Shown here: positions 42,038 through 50,268 of the stretch, one piece after another | Layout of the letters: each line of letters begins with the position of its first letter | How positions within the stretch are numbered: the first letter of the stretch is position 1 | Assembly: GCA_024224155.1 (NCBI GenBank) | Contig: JAAENP010000005.1 | Span: 42,736-106,735 of the forward strand | Source of the DNA: a bacterium | GTDB taxonomy: Bacteria; Acidobacteriota; Thermoanaerobaculia; Multivoradales; JAHEKO01 | DNA length: 64,000 nt | Reading direction: 5' to 3' | Made by a program: the position numbers and the translations under genes | The notes under the pieces: model-generated | Told to the model about the DNA's origin: nothing | The model's input: the letters and a program-made list of their open reading frames with translations, nothing else | Databases searched by the model: none

Positions 42038-42163
42038 TATCCGACAGGTGCCGGACCGCATCCGCGCCACCAACGGCCGATGTAACCGCCGAGCCGATCG
42101 GGGCATCTATCCAGATGAGTGCGCGCGTGACCGATCGAGATACAGACGAAAAGGAGAAAAAAG

Positions 42164-42769
42164 ATGACAGGACGAAGAACAATGCTGCCGATCGCTTTGG
42201 TTGCTCTGCTGTTTCTGGCGCTCGCTCCCGGCCAGGCCCTCGGCCAGGCCGTCGGCCAGGAAGAAGAGACAGCTTTCGAGCCCGGGTTCGGAGACAAAGG
42301 AAGCTGGGACGAGTGGGACGATTGGGGCAGGGGCCCCGGCTTCGGCCGCCGCGGCCACGGCAGAGGAATGAGGGGACCGGGCCTCCAGGGGCCGCAGGGA
42401 CTGCACATGGCTCTGAGGAGCCTGGACCTGAGCGAGACCCAAAGAGACGAGATCAAGACGATCTTCGAGGCCGAAAGAGGCCAGATCGGTGCCTATCACG
42501 AGCAAATGCGTGATCTCGGAGCGGAGCTTCGCGAGCAGATCGAGAACGATCCCTACGACGAGGAAGCGATCCGCGCCAAGGCCGCGGCACTGGCTTCGCT
42601 GCGGGTCGAGATGGCCGTCTTGCGCGCCCGCCAGGCCGGCCAGGTTCGCGACCTTCTGACTCCGGAGCAACTCGATCAGCTCGAACAGGTGAAGCAAAAG
42701 CGCAGGGCGTTTCGTGAAGAGCGGCGCCAGCGCTTCGAGCAGCGCAGAGGGCCGCGCTCGACACCCTGA
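42164..42769 (+). CDS. Spy/CpxP-like periplasmic chaperone-type protein
   Basis: This 201-aa secreted protein has a signal peptide (LPIALVALLFLALAPGQALG) and a Gly/Trp/Asp/Arg-rich segment (~38-75, with repeated RG). A helical Spy-type domain follows, with LDLSETQRDEIKTIF and the LTxxQ motif LLTPEQLDQLEQV. It is a paralogue-like neighbour of the preceding gene. AAGGAG lies close upstream of the ATG. A rho-independent terminator follows 25 bases after the stop. It is probably a target of the adjacent ECF sigma factor. Confidence 0.8.
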   Translation: MTGRRTMLPIALVALLFLALAPGQALGQAVGQEEETAFEPGFGDKGSWDEWDDWGRGPGFGRRGHGRGMRGPGLQGPQGLHMALRSLDLSETQRDEIKTIFEAERGQIGAYHEQMRDLGAELREQIENDPYDEEAIRAKAAALASLRVEMAVLRARQAGQVRDLLTPEQLDQLEQVKQKRRAFREERRQRFEQRRGPRSTP

Positions 42770-42793
42770 TCGGTCGACAGCACTTTGCCGAAG

Positions 42794-42822
42794 CCCCCGT
42801 CCGAAGCCGGCGGGGGTTTCTT
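42794..42822 (+). terminator. Rho-independent terminator
   Basis: An 8-bp stem pairs CCCCCGTC (42794-42801) with GGCGGGGG (42809-42816; one G-T pair) around a 7-base loop and is followed by TTTCTT. It sits between the convergent ends of the Spy-like gene and the DUF1499 gene. Confidence 0.75.
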
Positions 42823-42826
42823 CGTC

Positions 42827-43291
42827 CTATTCGAGCTCGACGAACCTCGCGCGCAGAGCTTCGACGCGCTTGCGATTGGCGCCCATGTCTGAATAGCCGG
42901 TACGCGAGGCCGAGCGGATCTGAAAGCCAGGAACACCGTCGTCGTGAACGAGCTCCAGGTCGTCGACGAATCGAAAGAGCAGACTGGTGAACTCGGCATG
43001 CAGGTAGCCATCGTCGGACGTCACGATACGCGCCCTGGGCATGGCCTCGATGACTTGGGCCGCTCGCTTCATGGCCTCGTCGACCGGCCCGGGCACCAGC
43101 AGAGGAGCGACTTTCTGGCTCTCGCGCTCGGCCAGGCTCGAGACGCAGTTCGGACTCTCGGGACACGGCGCGAGCCGGCCGGCCGGAGCGCCGAGATCGT
43201 CGGGCGGCTGGGTTGTCATGCTCATGTAAACAAAGCGGCCGACCAGGCCAAGAGCCAGCAGGACGACCAGGGTAAGGGTAATTCGTAGCAT
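42827..43291 (-). CDS. DUF1499-family membrane-anchored protein
   Basis: This 154-aa protein has an N-terminal membrane helix (ITLTLVVLLALGLVGRFVYM). The DUF1499 pattern follows: CPESPNCVSS, FRFVDDLELV and a C-terminal SRTGYSDMGANRKRVEALR. The family is widespread and of unknown function, located at the envelope. It is divergent from the metallo-beta-lactamase gene and ends beside the terminator at 42794-42822. Confidence 0.85.
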   Translation of the reverse strand: MLRITLTLVVLLALGLVGRFVYMSMTTQPPDDLGAPAGRLAPCPESPNCVSSLAERESQKVAPLLVPGPVDEAMKRAAQVIEAMPRARIVTSDDGYLHAEFTSLLFRFVDDLELVHDDGVPGFQIRSASRTGYSDMGANRKRVEALRARFVELE

Positions 43292-43358
43292 AGATCGGAT
43301 CTCCGGAGGCCATTCTAGGCGTAAAGTCTGGGAACCAGTCGGGCGGGAGATCAGGTCC

Positions 43359-44297
43359 TTGCGCTATCAGAACTCGAAACCCGAACACCGGCCCCATGGC
43401 CCGAGCGCGATCTTCCGCTGGGGGATCTGGGAGCCTCTGGTCGGCAAACGCAAACGCACTTCACCCGGGCCGGCGGCGACGCGGGTCGAGCCCGATCTCT
43501 CCCTGATTCACGCTCGCGACGAGCGCCCGCGGCTCACGTGGCTCGGTCATGCGGGCTTCTTGGCATCGCTCGGAGGTCGGCATTTCCTGATCGACCCGCT
43601 ACTCTCGAAACGAGTGGCGCGGGTCTATCCGAACTTCGCGCCATCGACCCTCGACCCGCGCGACTGGCCGCCCATCGACGCCGTTCTCGTCAGTCACAAT
43701 CACTACGACCATCTCGACCGGACGGCCCTCGAGGCGTTGCCTGGCGAGGTGCCGGCGCTGGTTCCGCTGGGCCTCGGGCCGTGGTTTGCGCGCTGGAGCC
43801 CGAGGCCCGTGCGGGAGTTGGCCTGGTGGCAGACCGCGGAGATCGCTGGCATCGACGTCACCATGGTGCCATCCCGACACTGGTCGAGACGTGGCGTCTT
43901 CGACGTCAACCGGTCTCACTGGGGCGGCTTCGTGCTCGAGGGGCAGGGTGTGGCGATCTATCACGCCGGCGACAGCGCCTGGTTCGACGGCTTTGCCGAG
44001 ATCGGGAGCAGATTCCCGGGACTCGACGTTACGATGCTTCCGATCGGCGCTTATGAGCCGGGTTGGTTCATGGAGAACAACCACCTCAACCCAGAACAAG
44101 CGTGCAAGGCCTTTCTGGACACCGGCGCGCGCACCTTCGTCCCGATGCACTGGGGCTCGATTCGGCTCACCGACGAGACCCTGTGCGAGCCGATCGAGCG
44201 AGTGGAAGCCTGGTGGAGCAGGAACCGGCCGCGAGACGATCGCCGGCTGGTCCGGCTGAGCATCGGCGAGACCCTGGTGGTGGAGAAGCCAGGATGA
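43359..44297 (+). CDS. Metallo-beta-lactamase-fold hydrolase (UlaG/NAPE-PLD-like)
   Basis: This 312-aa protein has the zinc-binding HNHYDHLD motif, a preceding TWLGHAGFL, further ligands in IYHAGDSAW and a C-terminal MHWGS. These match the L-ascorbate-lactonase/NAPE-phospholipase D branch of the metallo-beta-lactamase fold. The N-terminal ~60 residues are typical of NAPE-PLD-like proteins. The start is TTG 43359. Its TGA overlaps the next ATG (ATGA, 44294-44297). The substrate could be a phospholipid or lactone; this is not resolved. Confidence 0.83.
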   Translation: MRYQNSKPEHRPHGPSAIFRWGIWEPLVGKRKRTSPGPAATRVEPDLSLIHARDERPRLTWLGHAGFLASLGGRHFLIDPLLSKRVARVYPNFAPSTLDPRDWPPIDAVLVSHNHYDHLDRTALEALPGEVPALVPLGLGPWFARWSPRPVRELAWWQTAEIAGIDVTMVPSRHWSRRGVFDVNRSHWGGFVLEGQGVAIYHAGDSAWFDGFAEIGSRFPGLDVTMLPIGAYEPGWFMENNHLNPEQACKAFLDTGARTFVPMHWGSIRLTDETLCEPIERVEAWWSRNRPRDDRRLVRLSIGETLVVEKPG

Positions 44298-45481
44298 ATC
44301 GAGCGGCGCCAGTGGGCCGAGCGATTCGCGAGCGCGCGCTGCGACTCGCGTTTCCCCGCTATCCCGGAAGCGAGGGGGACAGGCGAGCCATCCAATTGGT
44401 TCGTTCCTGGTTCGAGGCCGAAGGACTCGAAGTGGCCGAGGAATGGTTCTCGTATGACGTGCGGCCCGCTTTTCGCGCGCTGCGTGCTCTTTTGCTCGGC
44501 AGCGCCGCGGTGGTCGCCATCGCGGCAATGCTGGGCCGAGAGCGACCGGAACTCGGGCTCGTCCTTCTGGGTCTGGTCTGGATTGCCGGAGCGGTTCTTC
44601 TGGGTTGGGCGCCCTGGCTCGAGCGTATCTACCGGCACGATGGGCCAACCGAAACCGCGAACGTAGCCGGCGTACGTCGAGCTGCGGGAGTGGGCGGCAA
44701 ACCGCCCAGAATGACTCTGATCGTTCTCGCCCATCACGATTCAAAGTCGCAGAACCTGACCCTGCCCTTTCGCGCGGCATTCACCGGGGGCGCCCTCCTG
44801 GGTAGTCTCGCCCTGGGTGGCAGCCAGGTCGTGCGCCTTGCCGGCGGAGCGATTCCGTCGCTGTGGGCGCCTTTGTCGGCGGCGGTTGCGTGTACCTCTT
44901 TGATCGTCCTCTCGACCTTGCGCAGCGGCAACCGGTCTCCGGGCGGGGTCGACAACGCCGGCTCGGTGGCGATCGTGGCGGAGCTGGCGAGATGGGTTCC
45001 GCGAGAAACCCCGGAGGACGTCGAGCTGGTGTTTCTCTCTCCCGGCGCCGAGGAAGATCACATGGTGGGGGCGATGCGCTGGCTGGACGGACACGCGCAT
45101 GAGTTTTCGGAACGGGACGTCGTGGCGATCAACCTGGACGGTGCCGGCATTCCCGGCCGGGTGGTTCTGCTCGAGCGCTTTGGGTTCGGCAGAAAGTTCT
45201 CTGCGCGTCTTTCCGGGGTCGCCCGGCGGGCCGCCGCGGAGCTCCGGCTGCCGGTGCGCGCCACGCTTCTGCCACCGGCCATGGGCGTCGACGCGATTCC
45301 CTTCGTCAACCGTGGCATTGATTGCCTGACCCTGGCGAGCGGCTCTCTGAGTCCGGCGGTCGCCGCGGTGCACTCGCCCCGGGACTGCGGCGAGAACTTG
45401 GACCCAGACGCCCTCGAGAAGGTCGCGCGATTGACCCAAATGATGATTCGCCGCCTGGCGGCCACCGAGCCGAACGACTAG
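44294..45481 (+). CDS. M28-family metallopeptidase with membrane segments
   Basis: This 395-aa protein combines an M28 (aminopeptidase Y/glutaminyl cyclase clan) zinc site with internal membrane helices. Metal ligands are LAHHDSKSQN, GGVDNAGSVAI, GAEEDHMVG and the C-terminal VHSPRDCGENL. Hydrophobic helices lie at ~65-80, ~85-105 and two around 160-215, between the first His-Asp pair and the DNAG motif, which is an unusual insertion. It is coupled to the preceding hydrolase by an ATGA overlap. Confidence 0.82.
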   Translation: MNRAAPVGRAIRERALRLAFPRYPGSEGDRRAIQLVRSWFEAEGLEVAEEWFSYDVRPAFRALRALLLGSAAVVAIAAMLGRERPELGLVLLGLVWIAGAVLLGWAPWLERIYRHDGPTETANVAGVRRAAGVGGKPPRMTLIVLAHHDSKSQNLTLPFRAAFTGGALLGSLALGGSQVVRLAGGAIPSLWAPLSAAVACTSLIVLSTLRSGNRSPGGVDNAGSVAIVAELARWVPRETPEDVELVFLSPGAEEDHMVGAMRWLDGHAHEFSERDVVAINLDGAGIPGRVVLLERFGFGRKFSARLSGVARRAAAELRLPVRATLLPPAMGVDAIPFVNRGIDCLTLASGSLSPAVAAVHSPRDCGENLDPDALEKVARLTQMMIRRLAATEPND

Positions 45482-45562
45482 GTGGCCTCGAAGAGAGCGC
45501 AGACCGCGCCCGTAGTGAAGGCCGATGGTATTTTTCGTCTCTTGAAGTTGGGAGGAAACGTC

Positions 45563-46330
45563 ATGAAGGTTCGCGACAAAGCGTTTCTGGTCAGCGGCGG
45601 CGCATCGGGCTTGGGAGAGGCCACGGTTCGTCGACTGGTCGAGGAGGGCGCCCGGGTGGTAATCGCCGACTTGAACCAGGAGAGAGGAGTCGCACTTGTC
45701 GAGGAGCTCGGTGACGCCACCCGATTCTCGCCAACCGACGTGACCCAGGAGGACTCCGTCCGCGCGGCGATTGGAGTCGCCCTCGATGGCTTCGGAGGAT
45801 TGAACGGTGCGGTCAGCTGCGCCGGTATCGGGACGCCGGGAAAGGTCCTGGGCAAGGAGGGCCCACATTCTCTGGAGCTCTTCACGAAGGTGATCCACGT
45901 CAACCTCATCGGCACGTTCAACGTCCTGCGTCTGGCGGCGGAGGCGATCGCAGACAACGAGACCGACGACGGAGGCGAGCGCGGGGCCATCGTCAATACC
46001 GCGTCGGTTGCGGCTTTCGAGGGCCAGATCGGTCAAGTCGCCTACGCAGCTTCGAAAGGCGGAGTCGTCGGGCTGACGCTGCCGAGCGCGCGCGAGCTCG
46101 CGCGCCAGGGTATCCGAGTGGTCACCATCGCGCCGGGGCTGTTTGACACGCCGCTCATGGCCGGGCTGCCCGAGAAGGCCCGTATCTCGCTGGGCGAGCA
46201 GGTGCCTTTCCCCTCGCGCCTCGGGCGTCCGGACGAGTATGCGGATTTGGTGTTGCACGTGTTCGAAAACCGGATGATCAACGGCGAGATCATTCGACTC
46301 GACGGAGCCCTCCGAATGGCCCCCCGCTAA
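45563..46330 (+). CDS. Short-chain dehydrogenase (3-hydroxyacyl-CoA dehydrogenase type II-like)
   Basis: This 255-aa SDR has the NAD-binding [15 protein letters not shown] (NNAG-like), [10 protein letters not shown] and catalytic YAASKGG. The overall pattern, including [14 protein letters not shown] and [12 protein letters not shown], resembles HSD10/3-hydroxyacyl-CoA dehydrogenase type II. A fatty-acid or branched-chain acyl-CoA oxidation role is likely. ATG 45563 has GGAGGA 6 bases upstream, which decides it over the in-frame ATG at 45482. Confidence 0.88.
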   Translation: MKVRDKAFLVSGGASGLGEATVRRLVEEGARVVIADLNQERGVALVEELGDATRFSPTDVTQEDSVRAAIGVALDGFGGLNGAVSCAGIGTPGKVLGKEGPHSLELFTKVIHVNLIGTFNVLRLAAEAIADNETDDGGERGAIVNTASVAAFEGQIGQVAYAASKGGVVGLTLPSARELARQGIRVVTIAPGLFDTPLMAGLPEKARISLGEQVPFPSRLGRPDEYADLVLHVFENRMINGEIIRLDGALRMAPR

Positions 46331-46341
46331 CTGCTGGCTCC

Positions 46342-47154
46342 GTGTCGATGGCAACCTACATCGTGGGTGATGTCCACGGTTGCTTCAGGACGCTCGAGCG
46401 GTTGCTGCTTGCGATTCCCTTCGAATCGGGAAGGGACCGCCTCTGGTTAACCGGCGACCTGGTCAACCGCGGTCCCAGCTCTCTCGAGGTCTTGCGTTGG
46501 GCTCGGGCCGCAAGCCTCGCGCTCGGTGATCGCTTCGTCGCGGTTCTCGGCAATCACGATCTGCATCTCCTCTCGACCGCGGCCGGTCGCGGTCGGCCGC
46601 ATCACCGCGCGGCCTTCGAGCGCGTGCTCGAGGCCCCGGACCGCGATGCGCTGATTCAGTGGCTGGCGCACCGGCCGCTCTTTCACCGACAAGGCTCGGT
46701 CGCCTTGGTACACGCGGGGCTTTTTCCCGCATGGTCGCTCGAAGAGGCAGCCTCCCGGGCTCGCGCGGTCGAGATCGTCTTGCGCGACGACGCTCGCCGC
46801 AAGAAACTCCTGGACTCGATCGCCGATAGTGCGAAGGTGCCACGCGACCTCTATGCTTTTACCTCGCTTCGGCTCATCGATCCGAAGGGTGAGCCTTGCG
46901 ATTTTACCGGTCCGCCCGACCAGGCGCCCCCTGGTTGCCTTCCCTGGTTCTCGCTCGCCGGCCGGGCGAGCCGCAAGGCGACGCTGGTGGCCGGGCACTG
47001 GGCCGCTCTGGGCCTGCACGTGGCCGAGGGCTTCCTTGGTCTCGACACCGGTTGCGTCTACGGGGGCGCGCTCACCGCGGTCCGTCTCGAAGACATGGAG
47101 ATGTTCTCGGCTCCGAATTCGGAAACGGGATCGTCACCTGAACTCGCTAGCTGA
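46342..47154 (+). CDS. apaH: Diadenosine tetraphosphatase (ApaH-type) phosphoesterase
   Basis: This 270-aa protein has the serine/threonine-phosphatase-type metallophosphoesterase motifs GDVHGC, GDLVNRGP and GNHDLH, with VHAGLFP and a C-terminal GLDTGCVYGGALTAVRL characteristic of ApaH. ApaH hydrolyses Ap4A to two ADP and decaps alarmone-capped RNA. The start is GTG 46342 or ATG 46348, 11-17 bases after the SDR gene. The C-terminal tail (EMFSAPNSETGSS) is unremarkable. Confidence 0.88.
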   Translation: MSMATYIVGDVHGCFRTLERLLLAIPFESGRDRLWLTGDLVNRGPSSLEVLRWARAASLALGDRFVAVLGNHDLHLLSTAAGRGRPHHRAAFERVLEAPDRDALIQWLAHRPLFHRQGSVALVHAGLFPAWSLEEAASRARAVEIVLRDDARRKKLLDSIADSAKVPRDLYAFTSLRLIDPKGEPCDFTGPPDQAPPGCLPWFSLAGRASRKATLVAGHWAALGLHVAEGFLGLDTGCVYGGALTAVRLEDMEMFSAPNSETGSSPELAS

Positions 47155-47434
47155 TTAGGAGAAAAACGGTCCAGGTCGCGCCCAGGATGAGTAGGAAACC
47201 GAATCCGAGACGCCATGCGAAAGCGCTCGCGCCTTGAACGAAGGCAAGCACTTGTTTTACGAGAGCGTTCGCGGTGAGCGCGACGAGGATCGAGAGCCAA
47301 GCGAGCTCGCTCGAGATGGAGCCCTGACCGTAGAGGTTGGCTGCGGACAAAGGCCAATGGCGAGGGATTCCGCCAGAAGGCGGAAATGGGCCATCTGGAG
47401 GATCTGCGATTCCATGCTGACCTGTCTCGAAAGG
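47147..47434 (-). pseudogene. Probable remnant of a DUF4010/MgtC-type membrane protein (C-terminal piece)
   Basis: Reading minus from TTG 47350 gives 67 residues with two membrane helices. ALTANALVKQVLAF and WRLGFGFLLILGATW match my recollection of the C-terminal helices of DUF4010 (MgtC/SapB-associated) proteins. The in-frame sequence upstream (47351-47434) is Pro/Gly-rich, not membrane-like, and runs into a stop at 47435. The rest of the gene is missing, so I read this as a decayed fragment. It could instead be a small intact membrane protein. Its 3' end overlaps the apaH 3' end by 8 bases. Confidence 0.45.
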
Positions 47435-47510
47435 CTAGCATGCGGCCCCGTAATTGCAGAGAAGACGAGCACAGATCGATCCACTTGTAATGAGACGCCA
47501 GGAGGTTCCC

Positions 47511-48194
47511 ATGATCAGACGTTTCAAGTCGTGTGCAGCTGTCATTGCCGCGTTTCTTGTGGCTCTTGCCGCCAGCGCTCCGGCTGGCGCCGATGCCCGT
47601 TTGGCACAAAAGGTCCAGACCGCGGAGGAGGTTTTTCGTGAGCTCCTCGCAACGCCCGACCACGAGGTTCCCGATGAGCTTCTGAAGAGGGCTCGTTGTG
47701 TGGCCGTGATGCCGGGAGTCGTCAAAGGGGCCTTTGGCTGGGGAGGCAAGCACGGGCGTGGTGTCCTGTCGTGCAGAGATGGCAAAGAGGGCTGGAGCGC
47801 GCCCGTTTTTGTGCGCATCTCGGGCGGAAGCTTCGGCTTCCAGGTCGGTGCGCAGGCGGCCGACGTTGTCCTGTTCTTGATGAGCGAGCGCAGCGTGAAG
47901 TCCCTTCTGAAGAGTCAATTCACGCTCGGGGGGGACGTCAGTGTGGCGGCCGGCCCGCTCGGCCGCTCGGCGGAGGCCAGCACCGACGCCAGGCTCAAGG
48001 CCGAGATCTACTCGTACGCCAAGTCGCGTGGTCTGTTCGCGGGAATCTCGGTCGAAGGGTCGCGGCTGGCGCCCCACAAGAAGTCGATGGTTCGCTACTA
48101 TGGCCGGCCGCTCGACGCGCGCGCCATCTTGATCGACCACGAGATGCCCGATCTGCCGAGCGAAGCAAAGTCCTTCCTCGCGGCGCTGCCCTGA
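47511..48194 (+). CDS. SYLF-domain (Ysc84-like) secreted lipid-binding protein
   Basis: This 227-aa protein has a signal peptide (CAAVIAAFLVALAASAPAGA). The SYLF/Ysc84 domain follows, with AVMPGVVKGAFGWGGKHGRG, SAPVFVRISGGSFGFQVG and AEIYSYAKSRGLFAGISVEG. SYLF domains bind phosphoinositides in eukaryotes; bacterial members are periplasmic or outer-membrane-associated with no settled role. An AGGAGGT site lies four bases before ATG 47511. Confidence 0.88.
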   Translation: MIRRFKSCAAVIAAFLVALAASAPAGADARLAQKVQTAEEVFRELLATPDHEVPDELLKRARCVAVMPGVVKGAFGWGGKHGRGVLSCRDGKEGWSAPVFVRISGGSFGFQVGAQAADVVLFLMSERSVKSLLKSQFTLGGDVSVAAGPLGRSAEASTDARLKAEIYSYAKSRGLFAGISVEGSRLAPHKKSMVRYYGRPLDARAILIDHEMPDLPSEAKSFLAALP

Positions 48195-48332
48195 GCGCGT
48201 TGTCTCCTCGAGGGGACGATTTGCCGCCGCTTTGCTCTGGGTGATTCTCGGCAACGTACTCAAATCAAAGCGCTTAGACTTTCTGGCATCGGCCTTGCCC
48301 TACGGATGGGCGGAGAGAAAGGAGGTCAGCCG

Positions 48333-48702
48333 ATGAGAGCCCAGGTCATGTTCACCGCTCTGCCGCTCATGATGGTGGCAGCAGAGCTTCGGTCACACGG
48401 CAAGGGATTTCCACGAATTGAGGCGAGCCTACTCTCGAGCGGCGTTCACCATGCACGACGTACATGCCTTCCGCAAGATCGGTCGCGAGTTCGACAGGCT
48501 CTCGGATGCCATGTACGACCTCGAGATGAACGCAGAAGATCTGTTGGGTCGTGTTCGCCCGGCGCACCGCCGCTATCGAGATTGGGATGGCGACTCCGAT
48601 AGTGACTCGGACAGCGACCGCTACCGCCCGCGGCGTTCTCGTCGGCACGCCCGGATCGTCCTGCCGCGAGTCCGGGTGTCTTGGGACTGGCTCGACCACT
48701 AG
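48333..48702 (+). pseudogene. Small secreted protein gene with an apparent frameshift
   Basis: A strong AAGGAGGT ribosome site precedes ATG 48333. The first frame encodes a signal-like start (MRAQVMFTALPLMMVAA) and then loses protein character. From about 48379 the +1 frame continues naturally (QSFGHTARDFHELRRAYS, then KIGREFDRLSDAMYDLEM) to a TAG at 48700-48702, with an Asp/Ser repeat DSDSDSDSD and a basic tail. The switch must lie after the +1-frame stop at 48370-48372. A terminator follows 25 bases later, so the unit looks transcribed. A sequencing error, a true mutation or programmed frameshifting could explain it. An intact alternative would start at TTG 48418 or ATG 48451. No family recognised. 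Confidence 0.5.
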
Positions 48703-48727
48703 CAAACCGAGCCCGAGCGACAGCTAA

Positions 48728-48762
48728 GGGGCGCCGGCCTCCGGGTCGGCGCCCCTTTTCTT
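48728..48762 (+). terminator. Strong rho-independent terminator
   Basis: A perfect 9-bp stem pairs GGGGCGCCG (48728-48736) with CGGCGCCCC (48747-48755) around a 10-base loop and is followed by TTTTCTT. It ends the small secreted-protein transcript and faces the convergent AlkD gene. Confidence 0.88.
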
Positions 48763-48781
48763 GGCCGCGAGGACGTGCCGA

Positions 48782-49513
48782 TCAGCCCTGGTGGTCGCGG
48801 GCTCGCTTGAGAGCCGTGGCCTGTCGTGCCGGCAGGTACTTCACCGCTTCGCGAAAAGTGACACCCGATGTTCTCGCCACGCGAGACTCGAGGAAATCTG
48901 CAACCAGGTCTGGCTCTTTCTTCGAGGTCTCGCGCAGAACCCAGCCGATCGCCTTGCGGATGAAGAACTCCCGCTCCTCGAGCATGAGGTCGGCATAACG
49001 AACGAATCTCGACCAGTCGCCTTCGCCGCGCCGCAGCGGTAGCAGGAGCGCGAGCAGGGCCGAGCGCCGGATCCAGAAGTCATCGGCTTCGGCCCAGCGG
49101 TCGAGAATCTCGGCCGCCTCCGGGTCGCGGTCGACGATCGGCCCGACCACGTGCACGGCCAGCTCGTCGACGTAGGCCCAGCTGTGGGAGTGCCGCAGCA
49201 TCCATTCGATCGCGTCGAGGTCGCGCGTTTCGAGGAGATGCCAGCGATTCTTGAGAAGGATCCCGGCCACAGAGCGGAGCTCATGGACCCGTCGCTTCCA
49301 CAGGGCCTGGGAAAGGCGGACGAGATCCGAGCGGCTCAGCTTCGGATGCAGCTTCAACCAGGACGCGACCGCCCGCCGCGCGTCGGGTTTGGTGGCCCCG
49401 AGAAAGCGCAGGTCGCTCTTGAGATAGCGTTTCTCGCCTTTGGCGCGTTCCGGCGTCGCGCCCGCGGCGAGAGTCTCCTTGAAGAAGTCGATTTCCTGGC
49501 GGATCTTCAGCAC
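48782..49513 (-). CDS. DNA alkylation repair protein (AlkD-like)
   Basis: This 243-aa all-helical HEAT-repeat protein resembles AlkD DNA glycosylases, which excise cationic N3- and N7-alkylpurines. Typical segments are YLKSDLRFLGATKPDARRAV, ELRSVAGILL, WAYVDELAVHVVG, WIRRSALLALLL and FFIRKAIGWVLRETSKKEP. The predicted start is GTG 49513. It lies 67 bases downstream of the DinB-family gene on the same strand. Confidence 0.87.
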   Translation of the reverse strand: MLKIRQEIDFFKETLAAGATPERAKGEKRYLKSDLRFLGATKPDARRAVASWLKLHPKLSRSDLVRLSQALWKRRVHELRSVAGILLKNRWHLLETRDLDAIEWMLRHSHSWAYVDELAVHVVGPIVDRDPEAAEILDRWAEADDFWIRRSALLALLLPLRRGEGDWSRFVRYADLMLEEREFFIRKAIGWVLRETSKKEPDLVADFLESRVARTSGVTFREAVKYLPARQATALKRARDHQG

Positions 49514-49580
49514 GAAAGCGGGGAGAAGGAGCCATGCCTAGACCTGGCACCCTCGCGGTACAGTTCGATGGACCTAAAAA

Positions 49581-50171
49581 CTAGCCTTCGTCTTCGCTAC
49601 CCTCGTCGCCCGAGTCATCTCGGGGCTGAGACCACGGTGGCACTACGCCCATGCTTCGGGCGTAGACGATCGCCTGCCCGAGATGCTCGTGGCAGTGGCC
49701 GGCGACCAGCATCAAGACCTGACGCTTCGGCCACTCGCTCCCGAAGAAAGACACCATAGTGTCGAGATCATCGTCCGCGAGCCCGGTGACGGCATGCTTG
49801 ACCGCCGCGAACGAGGCCTCCAGCGCGGCCTTGACGTCGTCCTTTTCGGTGATCTCGGTTTCCATCTTGTCGACGCCTTCCGGAGCTTCGACACCGAGCG
49901 CTTGAAGAATCTGGTGGTTGGCCTGGGCCATGTGCATGAAGGAAGCTGCCGTCGTGCGTACTTCGGGGGCGGGGCCCCAGGCGTAGCTGCCGGCAGGGAT
50001 CGCGTCGGCAAGGGCCATCACCTTCTGTTCCACGAAGCTCATGTCGAGGAGGAATGAGGCACGAAAGCCGGTGGTCGGAGCTTCGGATTCATGATGCTCG
50101 GCGAAGACTGCCGGCGCGGCGAAAAGCATCAGCAGAGTAAGCGTGGCGCACCGTTGAGGATTCAAATGCAT
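49581..50171 (-). CDS. Secreted DinB-family protein
   Basis: This 196-aa protein has a signal peptide (ATLTLLMLFAAPAVFA) followed by a DinB four-helix domain. Candidate metal-binding histidines are in SFMHMAQANHQ and VAGHCHEHLGQ. DinB proteins are thiol-dependent transferase-like or DNA-damage-inducible proteins; a secreted version is less usual. The C-terminal tail is acidic (DDSGDEGSEDEG). AGGAGGT precedes ATG 50171, which decides the start. It is divergent from the flavin-binding gene at 50269. Confidence 0.8.
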   Translation of the reverse strand: MHLNPQRCATLTLLMLFAAPAVFAEHHESEAPTTGFRASFLLDMSFVEQKVMALADAIPAGSYAWGPAPEVRTTAASFMHMAQANHQILQALGVEAPEGVDKMETEITEKDDVKAALEASFAAVKHAVTGLADDDLDTMVSFFGSEWPKRQVLMLVAGHCHEHLGQAIVYARSMGVVPPWSQPRDDSGDEGSEDEG

Positions 50172-50268
50172 TGAACGGACCTCCTGTTTGGTTGAGCGGA
50201 CGTTACTCCAACGACTCCGAGGGGGCAAAGGTTTCTGCAGACGCGCCTTCTGCGGTAGCGTTCGCGCC

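Noticed and set aside
48590..48625. Short tandem GACTCGGA-like repeat
   Set aside because: It encodes the DSDSDSD stretch of the small secreted protein and needs no separate explanation.
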